Shown here: piece after piece, positions 50,828 through 59,651 of the stretch | Numbering within the stretch: position 1 is the stretch's first letter | How the letters are laid out: each line of letters begins with the position of its first letter | Assembly: GCF_018531465.1 (NCBI RefSeq) | Contig: NZ_JAHDTF010000008.1 | Span: forward strand, 186,001-250,000 | Length of the DNA stretch: 64,000 nucleotides | Origin: Sphaerisporangium fuscum | GTDB lineage: Bacteria > Actinomycetota > Actinomycetes > Streptosporangiales > Streptosporangiaceae | Direction of reading: 5' to 3' | Translations under genes and position numbers: made by a program | The notes under the pieces: generated by a model | The model's input: only the letters and a program-made list of their open reading frames with translations | What the model was told of the DNA's origin: nothing | Databases searched by the model: none

Positions 50828-51502
50828 TCACTCACCGTGGGGATAGGTCTCGAGGCGGCCGCACATGCCGAGGCGGGGTTCGGGTGGGGCGGAGACCACG
50901 CGGGCCCGCCTGAGGTGGGCCGGGTCCCCCCGGCGGAGCGCGCGGAGCTGGGCGCCGGTGTCCTCGGCCGTGCGCAGCGCCCCCTCGCGCCACCGCTTCT
51001 CGAACGCGTCCAGCTTCCCCGAGACGATCTCGACGGCCTGCCGGTGGAAGGCGGCCAGGGCGTCGCGGCCCGCCCGGCGCAGCTCCAGGAAGCCCTCCAT
51101 CGCCAGGTCGCGGCGGCGCCTGGCCCCCTCCTCGCCGTCGATCGCGGCCGCCCGGGCGTACCGGTCGGGGTCGGCGAGCACGGCGGGCGGGAAGGTGAAC
51201 ACCGCGTCCCCGGCCTCGGGAAGGCCGCTGTTCTGCATGATCACCACGATGCGCAGCCGCCCGTCGTCGTTCAGCAGCCGGTGGATCGTCCCCGGGGTGA
51301 ACCAGACCACGGCACCCGGCCACAGCGGCGTCTCGGCGTACCCGTCCCACGTCAGCGTCTGCACCGCGCCGTTGCCCTCGACCACGACGTACGCCTCCGA
51401 GCACAGCAGGTGCATGTGCGGGGAGCCGCCGCAGACGCCGTCGGCCGCGGGCCAGTCGTAGACGCGCAGCCCCGAGACCCCGACCCCGCCGGGGAAGCTC
51501 AC
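50828..51502 (-). CDS. Cupin-domain protein
   Basis: A 224-residue protein with a cupin barrel (about residues 10-100). The first metal box is SPHMHLLCSEAYVVVEG (H-x-H with a following Glu) and the second PGTIHRLLND, so metal ligands are intact. The C-terminal half is helical and charged. It is the last of four overlapping genes (GH30, oxidoreductase, PmoA-like, cupin; GTGA junctions). Cupins in sugar operons often act as isomerases, epimerases or lyases; that role is inferred. Confidence 0.8.
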   Translation of the reverse strand: MSFPGGVGVSGLRVYDWPAADGVCGGSPHMHLLCSEAYVVVEGNGAVQTLTWDGYAETPLWPGAVVWFTPGTIHRLLNDDGRLRIVVIMQNSGLPEAGDAVFTFPPAVLADPDRYARAAAIDGEEGARRRRDLAMEGFLELRRAGRDALAAFHRQAVEIVSGKLDAFEKRWREGALRTAEDTGAQLRALRRGDPAHLRRARVVSAPPEPRLGMCGRLETYPHGE

Positions 51503-52380
51503 AGGTCCCCCTCCTCGCCGCTCATCGGGTGGGCGAGCACGTACTCCTCCAGCCGGTCGCGGTCCCAGGCCCCGTCGGCGACCACCACCCGGTAGCGGAG
51601 GCTCCATGTCGCGCCCGCGGGCAGTTCGACCTCCTCGTGGAACGCCAGCGAGGGGTTGACCGCGGCGAACGGCGTCGTGCGGACGAACCACGTCGTGCCC
51701 GGCGCCGCCATGAACAGCAGCGTGGAGGCGCGGTCGACCTCGTCGTGGGGGCCGGTGTAGGCGAGCCACGAGGCCGTCCGGCCCATCATCTCCGGCCCGC
51801 CCCGGCCGTCCTCGGCGATCACCTGGCCGTCGGTGAAGCACCGCGGGCCCCGCCAGAACAGCCCGCTGTACCCGGCCATGGGCCTGCCCTCGGTCGCCGG
51901 GCTGCCGAACCGCAGCGGCTCGCCCCGCACGTTCGTCATGGAGGTGGAGATCGACAGCGCCCACGAGTCGTCCTCGACGTCGTGCACGGCCAGCTCGCGC
52001 ACCTCGTCCACCCAGTGCTCCCCGGCCTGGGTGTGCCAGGTGAGCCGCTCGCGGCCGGGGGAGGTGAACTCCTCGTGCCGCATCGTGCCGACGTTGGGCA
52101 GGTCGACGTACCCGGCCCGCTCGCGCACGTAGCTGCCGCCGCCCCAGAAGTTCTGGCCCGACAGGTGGGAGGCCGTCATCTGCAGGCCCTTGTGCCAGCG
52201 GTGGTCGTGCGGCCGGTAGGCGGTCACCACGTCACCCCGCAGGGTGCGCAGCGGGTGGGCGTACGGCTTGGGCGCCTCGAAGGCGGGCATCTCGGGCCGG
52301 TAGACGTAGCGCATCAGCTCCACGCCGCCCGCCCCGGCGACCAGCTCGGTCCCGGTGTCCTCGACCGTGGGCTCGCTCAC
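51499..52380 (-). CDS. PmoA-like (DUF6807) protein
   Basis: A 293-residue protein. The core PYAHPLRTLRGDVVTAYRPHDHRWHKGL, then FWGGGSYV, and the C-terminal SLAFHEEVELPAGATWSLRYR fit the PmoA/DUF6807 family, which has a galactose-mutarotase-like beta-sandwich. Members usually sit next to Gfo/Idh oxidoreductases in carbohydrate loci, as here. The His pairs in PHDHRWH could be catalytic or bind metal. The GTG start overlaps the upstream stop. The biochemical role of the family is not established to my knowledge. Confidence 0.8.
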   Translation of the reverse strand: MSEPTVEDTGTELVAGAGGVELMRYVYRPEMPAFEAPKPYAHPLRTLRGDVVTAYRPHDHRWHKGLQMTASHLSGQNFWGGGSYVRERAGYVDLPNVGTMRHEEFTSPGRERLTWHTQAGEHWVDEVRELAVHDVEDDSWALSISTSMTNVRGEPLRFGSPATEGRPMAGYSGLFWRGPRCFTDGQVIAEDGRGGPEMMGRTASWLAYTGPHDEVDRASTLLFMAAPGTTWFVRTTPFAAVNPSLAFHEEVELPAGATWSLRYRVVVADGAWDRDRLEEYVLAHPMSGEEGDL

Positions 52381-53417
52381 GGCGTCAGGCCTCCGTCCAG
52401 GCGGTGGTAGAAGGGGTCGTCCAGGGTGATCTCGGAGCGCCGCACCGGCCTGCCGGTGAACGCCGAGGCGTACAGCCCGGTGACGAACTCCAGCGTCCGC
52501 CGCGCCTCGGCCCCGCTGAGCGCGGGCCGCTCGCCGCGCTCGTAGGAGTCGAGCAGGGCGGCGAGCTGGGCGGCATGGGAGCTCGGCACATCGTCCGGGG
52601 GCCGCCACGGCCGCGCGGGGGTGCACGTCCAGTCGGCGTTGCGGTAGCCGTACAGATGCCGCAGCTCGACGGTCGCCTCGGCGAAGTCGAAGCGCAGGTA
52701 GCTCTCCTCGCGGCGCGACAGCACGCTGTTGACCACCGACGCCACGGCGCCGCTGGCGAACCGTACCGACGCCAGCGAGACGTCCTCGGTCTCCACGGGG
52801 CGGTCGACGCGGCGCGCCATGGCCCGAATCTCCTCCCACTCGCCGAGGACCGACAGCATGAGGTCCATCTGGTGGATGCCGTGCCCCATCGTGGGGCCGC
52901 CGCCCTCGGTGGCCCAGGTGCCCCGCCACGGCACCTGGTAGTAGGCGGCGTCGCGGTACCATGCCGTCACGCACAGGGCGACCATGGGACGGCCGAGCTC
53001 GCCGCCGGCGGCGAGGGCGCGCAGGTGGCGGGCGCCCGAGCCGAAGCGGTGCTGGAAGACCACGGCGGCGTAGGCGCCGTTCTCCGCCGCCGTGATCCGA
53101 TCGTGTTCCGCCAGTGACAGGCACAGCGGCTTCTCGCACCACACCCACGCCCCGGCCCGCAGGCACTCCACCACCTGCCGGGCGTGCAGGTACGGCGGGG
53201 TGCAGACGTGCACGAGGCCGGGACGCTCGCGGGCGAGCATCTCACCGAGATCGGTGTAGGCCTGGGGGATGTCGTGCTCGGCGCAGAACGCCTTCACGCG
53301 GTCGCCGTCGACGTCGACCGCCGCGACGACCTCCGCCCGGTGGCGCTCGCCGGCGAGGGCGGGCATGTGGCAGGCGCCCGCGATGCCGCCCGTCCCCACG
53401 ATCGCGACCCGGATCAC
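52377..53417 (-). CDS. Gfo/Idh/MocA family oxidoreductase
   Basis: A 346-residue NAD(P)-dependent sugar oxidoreductase: Rossmann motif VAIVGTGGIAGACHMPAL, VHVCTPPYLHARQ, the catalytic-site EKPLCLS (Lys near residue 95) and GHGIHQMDLMLSVLGEW with the conserved His/Asp. Its GTG overlaps the GH30 stop (GTGA), and its own stop overlaps the PmoA-like start. In such operons these enzymes may make 3-keto sugars or oxidise sugar acids. It is only distantly similar to the oxidoreductase at 32257. Confidence 0.85.
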   Translation of the reverse strand: MIRVAIVGTGGIAGACHMPALAGERHRAEVVAAVDVDGDRVKAFCAEHDIPQAYTDLGEMLARERPGLVHVCTPPYLHARQVVECLRAGAWVWCEKPLCLSLAEHDRITAAENGAYAAVVFQHRFGSGARHLRALAAGGELGRPMVALCVTAWYRDAAYYQVPWRGTWATEGGGPTMGHGIHQMDLMLSVLGEWEEIRAMARRVDRPVETEDVSLASVRFASGAVASVVNSVLSRREESYLRFDFAEATVELRHLYGYRNADWTCTPARPWRPPDDVPSSHAAQLAALLDSYERGERPALSGAEARRTLEFVTGLYASAFTGRPVRRSEITLDDPFYHRLDGGLTP

Positions 53418-54919
53418 GGGGCCTCCTCGCCGGCGGGGCCGGCGCCGTCGCGCCGGTCGCCCAGGACGATGGTGGTCAGCGAGCGCGGGGCCAGCTCGGC
53501 CCGCAGGCGTGAGCCTCTGCCGTGGACGGCGTCCACCGGGGCCAGCGAGTGGGCGGAGTCGGTGAGGTAGGCGGTGGCGCGGCGCGCGTCGCCGGTCGCC
53601 AGGCCCAGGTCGGCCGTGACGGCCTCGGTTCCGGTGTTGATGACCTCGACCACCGTGCCGCCGCCGGCGTTGCGGAAGGCCGACACCTTGAGCCCGTCGC
53701 CGGTGACGCTCGCCCCGACGCGGACCGCGCCGGGCCGGATGAAGCGGCTGTAGGCGGCGAGGGCCCACAGGCGCTTGGAGACGTGGTAGGCGTCGCCGTC
53801 GAGCTGGATGAGGCCGCGCGTGGCGCCGAGCGACGTGCCGAACCAGTACACGTACCCGCTGACCCCCGCGCCGGTCAGCGCCTGGTGGATCGCGGACGCC
53901 ACGGCGAGGCCGTCGTACCCGCTGCCGTCGTCCCAGCTCTCGTTCCAGGTGGTGCCGTTGGGCGACCACTCCGACATCCAGGTGTTCCGCCGCGTGGGCA
54001 GCGGGTGGTCGGCCGGGTCGACGTACGGATGGCCGGTGTGCGTGGTCACCCATCCGCGGGCCTCTGGGTCGGCCTCGATCGCCTTGGTGAAGGACTCCTG
54101 GACGGCCCAGCCGGCCGCGTCGCAGCAGGCGAGCTTGAGCCCGGCCTTCGCCGCGACCGGGCCGAGGATCTTGACGAACTCGGCGGCCTGCTGCGGGGTG
54201 AAGCGCATCGAGGCGTAGGACACCGTCAGGTCGGGCTCGTTGGTGAACCCGATGTCGGTGATCCTGATGCCCTCCTTGGCGTAGAACCTGGCGTACTGCA
54301 CCAGGTAGTCGGCGTAGGCGCGCCGCCAGTCCCCGCTCGCGCAGTTCGTGCCGCTCAGGCCGCACAGGGTGCCGCCGCCGGCGTCGGTGCCGTTGTCCTT
54401 CATGTAGCCCGGGGCGCTCCAGGCGTCGGCGTAGAACCGGCGCACCCCGTAGGCCTTGGCCTGCCGCGCGAGCCACACCTGGCCGCCGTCGTCGCCGTCC
54501 CACTGGTAGGCGGGTTCGGCGCCGGGCCCGCCGGGGTCGTCGGGCGCGATGGAGCGCATGTGGTCGTACACGTCGTCGGAGGAGGAGCCGACGCCGAGCC
54601 GCAGGATGCTCAGGCCCGCGCCCTTGGTACGGCTGAGCAGCAGGTCGAGGATCTCCTTCTGGTGCTCGGGGGACAGGCCCCGGGCGCCGTGCAGCAGCGC
54701 CGCCCGCTGGAACGCCTGCGAGAAGCCGAACCCGTCGATCGGCTGGTATCGGGTGCGCCCGTCCACCACGATCTGAGGGGAAGCGCTTTCCTGGGTCGTG
54801 TAAGCGCTTTCCAGGGGCACCTCGGCGGCAGCGTCCGCCGGTGCGGCCGAGGCGTGCGCGGCGGCCGGCGTCGCCAAGGCCAGCGCGGCGGCGAGGGAGA
54901 CGTACGCTCGTCTGGGCAC
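53414..54919 (-). CDS. Secreted GH30 glycoside hydrolase
   Basis: A 501-residue exported enzyme. The signal peptide (1-25, AAAHASA) precedes a short linker and a (beta/alpha)8 barrel with IDGFGFSQAFQRAA (GH30 opening), the acid/base Glu in IGFTNEPDLT (about residue 228) and the nucleophile Glu in WMSEWSPNG (about 315); the linked beta-domain follows (about 405-490). Known GH30 activities include beta-1,6-galactanase, beta-1,6-glucanase, glucuronoxylanase and fucosidase. The FGFSQAFQRAALLHG segment recalls beta-1,6-galactanase or fungal-like endo-1,6 enzymes, not certain. It starts the operon, with LacI-type sites at 54931 and inside its own early coding region. Confidence 0.87.
   Translation of the reverse strand: MPRRAYVSLAAALALATPAAAHASAAPADAAAEVPLESAYTTQESASPQIVVDGRTRYQPIDGFGFSQAFQRAALLHGARGLSPEHQKEILDLLLSRTKGAGLSILRLGVGSSSDDVYDHMRSIAPDDPGGPGAEPAYQWDGDDGGQVWLARQAKAYGVRRFYADAWSAPGYMKDNGTDAGGGTLCGLSGTNCASGDWRRAYADYLVQYARFYAKEGIRITDIGFTNEPDLTVSYASMRFTPQQAAEFVKILGPVAAKAGLKLACCDAAGWAVQESFTKAIEADPEARGWVTTHTGHPYVDPADHPLPTRRNTWMSEWSPNGTTWNESWDDGSGYDGLAVASAIHQALTGAGVSGYVYWFGTSLGATRGLIQLDGDAYHVSKRLWALAAYSRFIRPGAVRVGASVTGDGLKVSAFRNAGGGTVVEVINTGTEAVTADLGLATGDARRATAYLTDSAHSLAPVDAVHGRGSRLRAELAPRSLTTIVLGDRRDGAGPAGEEAP
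54781..54812. promoter_or_regulatory. Two identical 11-bp sites inside the GH30 coding start
   Basis: AAGCGCTTTCC occurs at 54781-54791 and 54802-54812, 21 bases apart (two helical turns), within codons about 36-46 of the GH30 gene. The AGCGCT core is the centre of LacI-family operators in actinomycetes. The two sites encode ESA in a repeated residue pattern, so coincidence through protein repeats is the alternative. Confidence 0.45.
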
Positions 54920-54930
54920 CCGGACCCTCC

Positions 54931-54940
54931 CGAAAGTTTC
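54931..54940. promoter_or_regulatory. LacI-type half-palindromic site upstream of GH30
   Basis: CGAAAGTTTC, 12 bases upstream of the GH30 start, resembles the palindrome CCGAAAGCTTTCGG in front of the lacI-type gene (56088) and the GAAACTTTC before the binding-protein gene (56250-56258). It would let the same regulator act on the GH30 operon. Confidence 0.45.
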
Positions 54941-55050
54941 AGAAGATTGACGAGACTTTTCGTGCCCTGAAACCTAGGTGGGTTCGCCGCGTGCGTCAAG
55001 ACCTCCCGGCTCCCTCTGTCAGGACGCCCGGAGGCTGGTGAAAGGTTTCG

Positions 55051-56073
55051 TCAAGCCCGCCGCGGGGCCGGGGGAGCCGTGCTGTCCCTGACCAGCAGGT
55101 CGGTGGCCAGCTCGACCCTGCGGGTCTCGAGCGTATCGCCGCGCGAGATCTCCAGGGCCATGCGCGTGGCGAGGGCGGCCATCTCCTCCAGCGGCTGCCG
55201 CACCGTCGTCAGCGGCGGCCACGCCGAGCGGGCCAGCGGCAGGTCGTCGAACCCGACCACGCTGAGGTCGTCCGGGACGCGCAGCCCCGCGCGCCGGGCC
55301 GCCTCGAACACACCGAACGCCTGCATGTCGCTGCCCGCGAAGATGGCGGTCGGCGGGTCGGGGAGCTCCAGGAACGCCTTGCCGTGCACGTAGCCGGAGT
55401 CGACAAGGAAGTCGCCGTGCCGGATGAGCTCGGGGTCGACCGGGACCCCGGCGGTCTCCAGGGCCGCGCGGTAGCCGTCGATGCGGGCGCGGCTGCACAG
55501 CATCTCGGGCGGCCCGCCGATCATGCCGATGCGGCGGTGCCCGAGCTCCAGCAGGTGGCGGGTGGCGGCGAGGCCGCCGTGCCAGTTGGTGGCGCCGACC
55601 GAGGCGACGTCGGGTGCCGGCTCGCCCTCGGGGTCGACGATGACGAACGGGATGGAACGGGCCAGGAGCTGGCCGTGCTGGCGCCGGGTGAGCCGCGAGG
55701 CGACCAGGACGACGCCGTCGGTCCGCCGCGCGGCGATGCGGTCGAGCCAGTCGCGGCCGGGGCCGGAGTGGGTGTGGAGGACCGAGACGACCACGCCGGC
55801 CTCCGCCTCGCGCGCGGCGGTCTCCGCGCCCCGGATGATCTCCATGGCCCACGGGCTCTCGATCTCGGCGAAGACGAGGTCGACCAGGCCCACCGGGCCG
55901 TCGCTCTGCCCGGTGCGCCGCTTGTATCCATGCTGGTGGAGCAGGCGCTCGACGCGGCGGCGCGTCTCCGGGGCGACCTCCGGACGGCCGTTGACGACCT
56001 TGGAGACCGTGGGGACGGAGACCCCGGCCTCCTCCGCGATCAGGGCGATGGTGACCCGTCTCTTCGCTGACAT
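55051..56073 (-). CDS. LacI-family transcriptional regulator
   Basis: A 340-residue repressor: an N-terminal HTH (VTIALIAEEAGVSVPTVSKV, with hinge NGRPEVAPETRRRVERLLHQHGY) and a periplasmic-binding-protein-like sensor domain (about 65-335) with SDMQAFGVFEAARRAGLRVP, DLSVVGFDDLPLA and TTVRQPLEEM. The ATG at 56073 begins the HTH. It stands between the GH30 operon and the ABC importer operon and has a perfect palindrome 15 bases upstream, so it probably controls both and itself, released by an imported oligosaccharide. Confidence 0.9.
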   Translation of the reverse strand: MSAKRRVTIALIAEEAGVSVPTVSKVVNGRPEVAPETRRRVERLLHQHGYKRRTGQSDGPVGLVDLVFAEIESPWAMEIIRGAETAAREAEAGVVVSVLHTHSGPGRDWLDRIAARRTDGVVLVASRLTRRQHGQLLARSIPFVIVDPEGEPAPDVASVGATNWHGGLAATRHLLELGHRRIGMIGGPPEMLCSRARIDGYRAALETAGVPVDPELIRHGDFLVDSGYVHGKAFLELPDPPTAIFAGSDMQAFGVFEAARRAGLRVPDDLSVVGFDDLPLARSAWPPLTTVRQPLEEMAALATRMALEISRGDTLETRRVELATDLLVRDSTAPPAPRRA

Positions 56074-56087
56074 GCCACGGAGTTTAT

Positions 56088-56101
56088 CCGAAAGCTTTCG
56101 G
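56088..56101. promoter_or_regulatory. Perfect LacI-type palindrome upstream of the regulator gene
   Basis: CCGAAAGCTTTCGG is a perfect 14-base palindrome, 15 bases upstream of the lacI-type start. LacI-family operators are palindromes with a central CpG-like or CT step and A/T-flanked arms. Sites with the same GAAA/TTTC arms lie at 54931 and 56250. Confidence 0.6.
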
Positions 56102-56249
56102 GATCTCTCCCTCGAGCCTGAGGTGCCGCCGCCGTCCATGGCGCGACGGGTGCTGTCCTGGGCTCGCCCAATCAGTCTCTCTGCGGCTATTGACGGGTTA
56201 CGAGCACTTTACGTACTCTCCGGGTCACGAAATATTCGGGGGTTCAAAA

Positions 56250-56258
56250 GAAACTTTC
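56250..56258. promoter_or_regulatory. LacI-type site upstream of the sugar importer operon
   Basis: GAAACTTTC lies 56 bases before the binding-protein start, close to the likely promoter (an AT-rich stretch 56200-56265). It shares the GAAA..TTTC form of the other sites in this locus. Confidence 0.4.
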
Positions 56259-56313
56259 AAGAAACCCGGCGCGCTTCCGGAGCGATCCGTCAGATGAGGA
56301 AGGAACCACGGAG

Positions 56314-57606
56314 ATGTCGTTGAGTCGGCGAGGTGTGGTGGCGCTGGCGGTGAGCACGTTGGTGCTGGCGGCGTGCGGCGGCCAGGGAGGCGCCGGCGGT
56401 ACGGCGGGCGGGCCGGCCTCCTCCGGCGGGAAGGTCACCGTGGAGTGGTGGAACATCTCCACCACCGAGCCGCTGAAGTCGTTCTGGGCGCAGAAGGTCA
56501 AGGAGTACCAGGCCGCGCACCCGAACGTGACGATCAAGAACGTCCCGATCGAGAACGAGGCCTTCAAGGCGAAGATCGCTACCGCCACCCAGTCGGGCAA
56601 GACGCCCGACATCTACACCACCTGGGGCGGCGGCGTGCTGAAACAGCAGGTCGACGCCGGACTGGTCAAGGATCTCTCCTCCGAGGCCGCGACCTGGATC
56701 GCCGACTTCACCACGGCCGCCCTCCAGGCCTACCAGTTCGACGCCAAGACCTACGGGATCCCCACCGACATCGGCATGGTGGGGTTCTGGTACAACAAGG
56801 CGCTGTTCGCCAAGGCCGGAGTCACCACGCCCCCGACGACCTGGGCCGAGTTCCTCGACGTCGTCAAGAAGCTCAAGGCGGCGGGCATCACGCCGATCGC
56901 CCTGGCCGGCAAGGAGAAGTGGCCCGGGCACTACTACTGGGCCTACCTCGCCATGCGGGTCGCCGGCCTGGACGCGCTCAAGCAGGCCGCCGTCGACCAC
57001 GACTTCACCAAGCCCGGCTTCGTCGCCGCCGGCGCCCACCTGAAGGAGCTCGTCGACCTGCAGCCGTTCCAGAAGGGCTTCCTCGGCGCCGCCTACTCCA
57101 CCCCCGACGGCCAGGCGGCGACCATGGGCAACGGCAAGGCGGCCATCGAGCTGATGGGCCAGTGGGCGCCCACCGTCGAGAAGGACGCCGGCAAGGGCAT
57201 CGGCAAGGACCTCGGCTTCTTCCCCTTCCCCACGGTGGAGGGCGGCAAGGGCTCGGCCGGTGACGTCTTCGGCGGCGGCGGAGGGTACGCGATCGGGGCC
57301 GGCGCGCCCAAGGAGGCGGTCGACTTCCTGAAGTTCATCTCCAGCAAGGAGGTGCACCGCCAGGCCGTGGAGACCGGGGCCGTCCTGCCGGTGCTCAAGG
57401 GCGAGGAGGACGCCGTCAAGGACCCGAACCTGGCCGTGGTGGCCAAGGCCCTCGCGGGCGCCAGCGGGTTCCAGCTCTACCTCGACCAGGCCTACCCGCC
57501 GGCCGTGGGCCAGGAGGTCAACGACAGCGTGGCCGCGCTCATCGCCGGCTCCAAGAGCCCCGAGCAGGTCACCCAGGCCATCACCGAGACGGCCAAGAAC
57601 GAATAG
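56314..57606 (+). CDS. Sugar ABC transporter lipoprotein (binding protein)
   Basis: A 430-residue extracellular solute-binding protein of family 1. The lipobox is LVLAAC with Cys near residue 21, followed by a Gly/Ser linker. The mature part has WWNISTTEPLKSFWAQKVKE, DIYTTWGGG and GMVGFWYNKALFAKAGV, as in carbohydrate-binding members. It delivers sugar or oligosaccharide to the two permeases encoded next. No ATPase gene is in the locus, so a shared MsiK-like ATPase elsewhere would power the system, as is usual in actinomycetes. The start is ATG 56314 after an AAGGAA motif. Confidence 0.9.
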   Translation: MSLSRRGVVALAVSTLVLAACGGQGGAGGTAGGPASSGGKVTVEWWNISTTEPLKSFWAQKVKEYQAAHPNVTIKNVPIENEAFKAKIATATQSGKTPDIYTTWGGGVLKQQVDAGLVKDLSSEAATWIADFTTAALQAYQFDAKTYGIPTDIGMVGFWYNKALFAKAGVTTPPTTWAEFLDVVKKLKAAGITPIALAGKEKWPGHYYWAYLAMRVAGLDALKQAAVDHDFTKPGFVAAGAHLKELVDLQPFQKGFLGAAYSTPDGQAATMGNGKAAIELMGQWAPTVEKDAGKGIGKDLGFFPFPTVEGGKGSAGDVFGGGGGYAIGAGAPKEAVDFLKFISSKEVHRQAVETGAVLPVLKGEEDAVKDPNLAVVAKALAGASGFQLYLDQAYPPAVGQEVNDSVAALIAGSKSPEQVTQAITETAKNE

Positions 57607-57621
57607 GGACGCGCCCCGGAG

Positions 57622-57649
57622 GGTCCCCGCCGGGCAGGCGGCGGGGACC
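57622..57649 (+). terminator. Intra-operon hairpin after the binding-protein gene
   Basis: GGTCCCCGCCG (57622-57632) pairs perfectly with CGGCGGGGACC (57639-57649) around a 6-base loop in the 105-base gap between the binding-protein and first permease genes. Such hairpins commonly lower downstream expression or protect the upstream mRNA, giving more binding protein than permease. Confidence 0.65.
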
Positions 57650-57711
57650 GCGCGCGGTCATGAGGAACGGGACGGACGGACGTCCGGGCCCGCGGGCGGG
57701 AGTGGAGCGAG

Positions 57712-58713
57712 ATGACACGTCCGGCGCTGACGGATGCACCACCGCGGGCGGTGGCGGGGCCGCCGCGAAGAACCGGGCGGCCGGTCGCGCCGTCCGCGCG
57801 CCGCCGCAGGTTCGGGACCCTGGTCACGATCACGCTGTTCGTCCTGCCGGCGCTGGTGCTGTTCGGGCTGCTGGTGCTGGCGCCGATCGCCGTCGCGGCG
57901 TACACGAGCCTGTTCAAGTGGAACGGCCTCGGCGGCCTGCCGACGGACTTCGTCGGGCTGGACAACTTCACCCGCATGTTCGCCGACGAGGTCTTCATCG
58001 GAGACCTGCGGCACGGCGCCCTGCTCATCGTGCTGTCACTGGTGATCCAGCTGCCGCTGTCGCTGGCCCTGGCGATGCTTCTGAACCAGAAGATGCGCGG
58101 GCGGGCGTTCTACCGGCTGCTCTTCTTCGCGCCGTACGTGCTGTCCGAGGTGATCACCGGCGTCCTGTTCGGCATGATCCTCTCGCCGGACGAGGGGCTG
58201 GCCAACCAGATCCTCTCCGCGGCCGGGCTCTCGTCGCTGCAGTCGACCTGGCTCGCCGACCCGGACACGGTCATGATGTCGCTGTTCCTCGTGATGACGT
58301 GGAAGTACTTCGGCTTCCACATGATCCTCTACCTGGCCGGGCGGCAGGGGATCCCGAAGGAACTCGGCGAGGCCGCCGCGATCGACGGCGCCGGCAGCTG
58401 GCAGCAGTTCCGGTACGTCACGCTGCCGCTGCTCGGGCCGACGATCCGCATCAGCGTCTTCCTGTCGGTCATCGGGGCGATCCAATTGTTCGACCTGGTG
58501 TGGGTGCTGACCGCCGGCGGCCCCATCCACTCCTCCGAGACCATGGCCGTCACCATGTTCCAGTTCGGTTTCAAGCGGTCCCAGCTCGGCTACGGCAGCG
58601 CGATCAGCGTGGTCATGTTCCTCATCAGCATGGTCTTCGCGCTCGGCTACCAGCGGTTCGTCCTGCGCCGCGACACTCAAGGAGCGATCACTTCCATGGG
58701 AGACCAGCGATGA
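57712..58713 (+). CDS. Sugar ABC transporter permease, MalF type
   Basis: A 333-residue membrane protein with six helices. The EAA motif is ELGEAAAIDGAGSWQQFRYVTLPLLGP (about residues 215-240), which contacts the ATPase. The N-terminal 40 residues are Arg/Pro-rich and cytoplasmic. It pairs with the next gene's product, whose ATG overlaps its stop (ATGA). Confidence 0.88.
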   Translation: MTRPALTDAPPRAVAGPPRRTGRPVAPSARRRRFGTLVTITLFVLPALVLFGLLVLAPIAVAAYTSLFKWNGLGGLPTDFVGLDNFTRMFADEVFIGDLRHGALLIVLSLVIQLPLSLALAMLLNQKMRGRAFYRLLFFAPYVLSEVITGVLFGMILSPDEGLANQILSAAGLSSLQSTWLADPDTVMMSLFLVMTWKYFGFHMILYLAGRQGIPKELGEAAAIDGAGSWQQFRYVTLPLLGPTIRISVFLSVIGAIQLFDLVWVLTAGGPIHSSETMAVTMFQFGFKRSQLGYGSAISVVMFLISMVFALGYQRFVLRRDTQGAITSMGDQR

Positions 58714-59579
58714 GCGCGCCCGCTCGTACGGCCGGCCACGTCCGCCCGCGTGCCCGGCGCTCCTGGGCGAGGTCCCTGGCCCTGCACACCGTCGTGATCG
58801 TCATCGCCGCGTTCGTGATCGTGCCGCTGCTGTTCGCGCTGGTGGGCGGGTTCAAGGACACCAGCCAGCTGTCGACCAACCCGTTCGGCCCGCCCTCGCC
58901 GTGGGTCCCGGAGAACTACACCGTCCCGCTCTCCTCGGGGTCGTTCTGGCGGCAGCTGTTGAACAGCGTCCTGATCGCGCTCGCCACGACGCTCATCGTG
59001 GTCGGCCTGTCGGCGATGGCGGCGTTCGTGTTCGCGCGCTTCGCCTTCCGGGGCAGGGAATTCCTGTTCACGCTGTTCACGATGGGACTGATGTTCCCGT
59101 TCACCGTGGCCATCCTGCCGCTGTTCGTCCTGCTGCGCATGCTCGGGCTGCTGGACAACCCGCTCGGGGTGATCCTGCCGCAGGCGGCGTTCGGCCTGCC
59201 GATGACGATCATCATCCTGCGGTCGTTCTTCCGGACCATCCCCCGCGAGGTCGAGGAGGCCGCGACCATCGACGGCTGCACGAGCTTCGGCTTCTTCCTG
59301 CGCATCCTGCTGCCGATGGCCCGGCCCGCCCTCGCCACCGTGTCGGTGCTCGCGGTCGTGGCGAGCTGGAACAACTTCTTCCTGCCGCTGGTCGTCTTCA
59401 ACGACCCCAACTGGTGGACCATCCCGCTCGGCGTCCAGCAGTTCTACGGCCAGTACTCCTCCGACACCGCGCGCATCCTCGCCTACGTCGTGCTCGCGAT
59501 GGTGCCCGCCCTCGCGTTCTACTCCGTCGCCGAGCGGCAGCTCATCGGCGGCCTGACGGCAGGGGCGACGAAGGGCTGA
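58710..59579 (+). CDS. Sugar ABC transporter permease, MalG type
   Basis: A 289-residue membrane protein with six helices and an EAA motif EVEEAATIDGCTSFGFFLRILLPMARPALATV (about 180-210). The N-terminal helix (HTVVIVIAAFVIVPLLFALVGGF) and the SWNNFFLPLVVFNDPNWWT region are typical of the MalG family. It overlaps the first permease gene and is followed by a short hairpin before the GH5 gene, which probably belongs to the same operon. Confidence 0.88.
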   Translation: MSAPARTAGHVRPRARRSWARSLALHTVVIVIAAFVIVPLLFALVGGFKDTSQLSTNPFGPPSPWVPENYTVPLSSGSFWRQLLNSVLIALATTLIVVGLSAMAAFVFARFAFRGREFLFTLFTMGLMFPFTVAILPLFVLLRMLGLLDNPLGVILPQAAFGLPMTIIILRSFFRTIPREVEEAATIDGCTSFGFFLRILLPMARPALATVSVLAVVASWNNFFLPLVVFNDPNWWTIPLGVQQFYGQYSSDTARILAYVVLAMVPALAFYSVAERQLIGGLTAGATKG

Positions 59580-59605
59580 GCCCGCCGTCCGTCCCGTTTC
59601 CAAGA

Positions 59606-59628
59606 CGCCGGCCCGCCCAGGGCCGGCG
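59606..59628 (+). terminator. Short hairpin between permease and GH5 genes
   Basis: CGCCGGCCC (59606-59614) pairs with GGGCCGGCG (59620-59628) around GCCCA. It may partially end or process the transcript before the GH5 gene, which has its own AAGGAG ribosome site. Confidence 0.5.
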
Positions 59629-59651
59629 CGGCTTCCCTCGAAGGAGTGTCG

